18,034 bases of DNA from Alistipes sp. (GTDB lineage Bacteria; Bacteroidota; Bacteroidia; Bacteroidales; Rikenellaceae), in the NCBI GenBank assembly GCA_017561105.1, contig JAFZDR010000180.1, positions 1 to 18,034 on the forward strand, read 5' to 3'. Below the pieces are notes generated by a model that was not told the origin of the DNA, ran no database searches, and saw only the letters and a program-made list of their open reading frames with translations. The position numbers were made by a program, and so were the translations under genes. Within the stretch, counting starts at the first letter, position 1; each line of letters opens with the position of its first letter. Below, piece after piece: positions 15,682 through 18,034 of the stretch.

Positions 15682-16599
15682 CTATTTTTTTGCACTCTGT
15701 GAAAGTCGATACTCTATTTCGCCCACATTGGTCGAATCTTTTACCAAGACAATCATCTCCTTATCGAGCAGATAGAGTGCGGGGATAGCATTGACATTGT
15801 AGAGGTTCTCGCGCCTGATGTGGCAACCTTTGTCGTAGGCGTTTATCCACGATGAAGGTATATCCGAATAGTGCTTGTGCCACTCCTCGAGATCCTCATC
15901 GGGGTAGATAGCGACAATCTTCAATCTGCCATTGCGTAGCAGCTCGGAGATTATCTGCGACTGCTTCATCTGCTCGCTAATATCGCGACACATAGAACAG
16001 CCGGGGTTGTTTATGTAGATGATGATAAAATCGCTCTTGAGCGAGTAGAGATTGCGGGTGCGGCCCGACTTCAGCGTATAGGCGAAGTCGTTAGCCTTGC
16101 GACCGATGCGATTTTGCGATGCAATGCGGAGGTCGTACTCGGGCGCCATCTTCTCATACTTGTCGTAGTGTGGCGATGCAATCTGCGCCTCCAAAACGGC
16201 AATATACAACTCGTCGCTACGCAGTGGCGAGTTCGGGTCGTGCAACACCTTGTCGGAGAGCATCACAAAGTAGTCAAACATCTTTTTCGATACAGATGCA
16301 CGCTGCATCAACTTGCGAATAGGCTCCTGATCTACGGGTCCGACTAAGTTTTGCACATACATAGCATAGGCACGGCACATCTCCACGGTGTCGGCCTTGG
16401 TGCAGTATAGCGTATCGGCAAAGTCGAACTTATCCCAAAAATGGTCGCGCATATAGGCGAATTGCTGCTCCTCTGTCGCCTGCATCGGCACTTGCACATA
16501 GCGGAAGTGGTAGCTCTTTGCCACTTCGCCCGACTTCTGTTTAGGCGTACAGCCTATGGCTGCGATTACCAACGCCAATATGTAGATGAGTGTTCTCAA
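15682..16599 (-). CDS. Lipoprotein with DUF5106-like N-terminus and thioredoxin-like domain
   Basis: The product is probably a membrane-anchored thiol oxidoreductase facing the periplasm. I chose the TTG at 16599-16597 (305 residues, MRTLIYILALVIAAIGC). It follows the upstream stop by 4 bp, has GGTAAG just before it and gives a compact lipoprotein signal with lipid-acceptor Cys17. The frame is open to another TTG at 16638, which would overlap the upstream gene by 35 bases. Residues about 35-165 resemble the helical DUF5106 region found in Bacteroidetes thioredoxin-like proteins. The thioredoxin fold follows (about 168-300), with the active-site CSMC (Cys201-Cys204) in INNPGCSMCRDI and the cis-proline AIPALYLLD (Pro273). 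The partner and substrate are unknown; it may serve disulfide chemistry of the exported enzymes next to it. Confidence 0.8.
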   Translation of the reverse strand: MRTLIYILALVIAAIGCTPKQKSGEVAKSYHFRYVQVPMQATEEQQFAYMRDHFWDKFDFADTLYCTKADTVEMCRAYAMYVQNLVGPVDQEPIRKLMQRASVSKKMFDYFVMLSDKVLHDPNSPLRSDELYIAVLEAQIASPHYDKYEKMAPEYDLRIASQNRIGRKANDFAYTLKSGRTRNLYSLKSDFIIIYINNPGCSMCRDISEQMKQSQIISELLRNGRLKIVAIYPDEDLEEWHKHYSDIPSSWINAYDKGCHIRRENLYNVNAIPALYLLDKEMIVLVKDSTNVGEIEYRLSQSAKK

Positions 16600-16603
16600 A
16601 ATC

Positions 16604-18034
16604 TTACCAGCTGAAATCAGATGTATAGGTGTTACCAAATCTATCCTTTACACTAACCGTTCCACTTCCCGTCGAGCCGCTCTTGTAGTAGCGGAACATC
16701 GAGTTGTGATAGACTGGCGAGTAGTCGTAATCATATCCCGAGAGGATAGAGTTTACCGAGTAGAAGTCGTTGAGCTCCTTGTATGGTTGGTCTATAGCGT
16801 AGCTGCTCTGTCTATCCAAAAGTGTCATCGACGAGCCGCTAAACTTAGGCTTCTCCCACTTGTCGTCCCACATAAAGACATTTACATAGACATAGCTGCC
16901 CTCTCTCCAAACCTGCATCTGGTAGCTGTCGTCGAGCTGCTTGCCCGTCTTCTTCATAACAGCCACACCGTCGCTATTGTAGTCCCAATCGCGATAAGTG
17001 TAGGCCGGCGTACCAACTGTAGAGTATTTGTTGCCGACAAACTCCGATTGGTAGATTGTAGGCTTGAACTTCCACGATATATTCTCGCCGTCGACCTCCA
17101 CGATGGTGTAACCGCGCGGTGTGCCATAGGCGTTATAGTCGTTGCTCCAGAACTCGCCTGTAGAGCGAGCAACGGTGTGCACCTCGATATTCTTCAAGGT
17201 GTTCGAGCTTGGGTAGTTGTAGTTAAACGAGCGGTGAGTGTGTCCTGCCCAAGCATGTACCTTGTTGTACTGCTTCAACAAGTTTGCATAGTCTGCTCCG
17301 TGGGTTGATTGATCCTGGAACTCCGCCTTCGCACTATCCTTCTTGAACATCGGGCAGTGCGATGCAACCATCAGAGTGGTCGATTTATCGACAAATTTAA
17401 GATCGTTCTGCAACCAAGCCCACTGCTTGTCGGTGAGGCCGTATGTATATTCGTTCTTTTTGAGCTTGCCGTCAACAACGGTCATAATGATATTGTCGAG
17501 CACGACAAAGTGCAACTTGCCGATGTTGAACGAGTAGTACGATGGTCCGAAGTTCTCCTCGAATCGGCGTGCACCCTCGACATCGGTTGTGGCCGATAGG
17601 TCGTGGTCGTGGTTACCGATGATGTTGAACATCTGGAAGTTGAGTGACTTCAAACCTGCCACATAGTAGGTGTAGAGCGACATATTCTCGTGTACGATGT
17701 CGCCAAGCATCATACCATAGACCTCACGATCGGTGATTTTAGCTGCGGTTTCGCGCATATCGCGGTAGAGGTTCTCGCAAATGTCAAGCGAGTGGAATGC
17801 CACTCTGTCGTCGCCTGCAGTCTTGGCGCGAGGCTGAGGATCGGCACCCACGAGAATGGTGAAGCGATTTGGATCGCCACTTATCGGCTCGAATTGGAAA
17901 TTCGCTGCGCAGTAACCGAGCTGGCGATCAGCGTTGGTTACGAGGTAGTAGAACTGAGGTATGCCGTTTTCGTTGTTCTTTGCCTTGTAGCCCGAAGGGA
18001 TACTTGCATAGATAAACTTTGTGTTGTCCAAATC
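16604..18034 (-). CDS. Calcineurin-like metallophosphoesterase, 5'-truncated by window edge
   Basis: The reading frame is open to the last base, and the codon at 18031 is a Leu (TTG), so the N-terminus, including any signal peptide, lies outside. The visible 476 residues hold the end of an N-terminal domain, a metallophosphoesterase core and a C-terminal beta-rich domain (from about residue 310), the layout of Bacteroidetes MetallophosN-Metallophos-MetallophosC proteins. Metal-binding motifs are seen in order: ILVGADPQP (D-x-Q in place of the common D-x-H), MLGDIVHE, IIGNHDHD, VASHCPMF and WAGHTHRS. The protein should hydrolyse a phosphomonoester or diester outside the cytoplasm; the substrate is not known. 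It is the first visible gene of an operon with the thiol lipoprotein (4 bp gap to the chosen TTG) and the sialidase. Confidence 0.9.
   Translation of the reverse strand, partial: DLDNTKFIYASIPSGYKAKNNENGIPQFYYLVTNADRQLGYCAANFQFEPISGDPNRFTILVGADPQPRAKTAGDDRVAFHSLDICENLYRDMRETAAKITDREVYGMMLGDIVHENMSLYTYYVAGLKSLNFQMFNIIGNHDHDLSATTDVEGARRFEENFGPSYYSFNIGKLHFVVLDNIIMTVVDGKLKKNEYTYGLTDKQWAWLQNDLKFVDKSTTLMVASHCPMFKKDSAKAEFQDQSTHGADYANLLKQYNKVHAWAGHTHRSFNYNYPSSNTLKNIEVHTVARSTGEFWSNDYNAYGTPRGYTIVEVDGENISWKFKPTIYQSEFVGNKYSTVGTPAYTYRDWDYNSDGVAVMKKTGKQLDDSYQMQVWREGSYVYVNVFMWDDKWEKPKFSGSSMTLLDRQSSYAIDQPYKELNDFYSVNSILSGYDYDYSPVYHNSMFRYYKSGSTGSGTVSVKDRFGNTYTSDFSW

Noticed and set aside
15678..15695. Six-codon longer start for the sialidase
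   Set aside because: It would overlap the upstream lipoprotein gene by 14 bases; the internal ATG at 15677 gives a normal signal peptide and a 4-bp gap.
16586..17308. 240-codon + strand frame opposite the phosphoesterase
   Set aside because: Antisense to a gene with all five metallophosphoesterase motifs; Val-rich translation without a domain.

Overview
The window looks like chromosome from a member of the order Bacteroidales, probably close to Alistipes/Rikenellaceae. The reasons are a TAnnTTTG-type promoter with an upstream TTG, few Shine-Dalgarno sequences, a close relative of the Porphyromonas prolyl tripeptidyl peptidase, a Bacteroidetes outer-membrane beta-barrel receptor, a DUF5106-like thiol lipoprotein, a GIN-domain (DUF2807) protein, and heavy use of TCG for serine. 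Genus-level placement is inference. No tRNA, rRNA, CRISPR array, integrase or transposase was seen.

Layout. Only the left edge is on the + strand: thrS (5' end outside the window) and infC, separated by a spacer made almost wholly of 7-bp tandem repeats. From 2139 to 2587 there is no gene. That stretch holds a large imperfect palindrome, a C/G-rich hairpin, a second half-palindrome, a + strand terminator after infC and a - strand terminator after groL. The usual rpmI-rplT pair does not follow infC. Everything from 2588 to the right edge is on the - strand, so in order of transcription it reads: a calcineurin-like phosphoesterase (5' end outside), a thiol-redoxin lipoprotein and a GH33 sialidase (tight operon ending at an A/T-rich terminator, 14480-14517); an outer-membrane beta-barrel receptor, a small PspC protein, a PadR repressor, a GIN-domain surface protein and a large PspC membrane protein (likely one operon, 14386 to 8817, ending at a strong terminator at 8753-8790); pfkA, a PfkB-family kinase and prolyl tripeptidyl peptidase (tight operon); then groS and groL.

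How the genes may work together. Three modules are housekeeping: translation (thrS, infC), protein folding (groS-groL) and glycolysis with peptide use (pfkA, PfkB kinase, ptpA). Two are cell-envelope modules. The phosphoesterase-lipoprotein-sialidase set suggests extracytoplasmic foraging on sialylated host glycans. The receptor-PspC-PadR-GIN-PspC set looks like a self-regulated envelope system: its promoter (14417-14447) has a perfect 8+8 bp palindrome centred on the -33 element, a good candidate operator for the PadR protein encoded in the same set.

The most unusual DNA-level signals are (i) three copies of an intergenic palindromic repeat with a compensatory base change in its central stem, one of them splitting groS from groL, and (ii) heptanucleotide tandem repeats of several unrelated unit sequences, one of which also forms the groL terminator.
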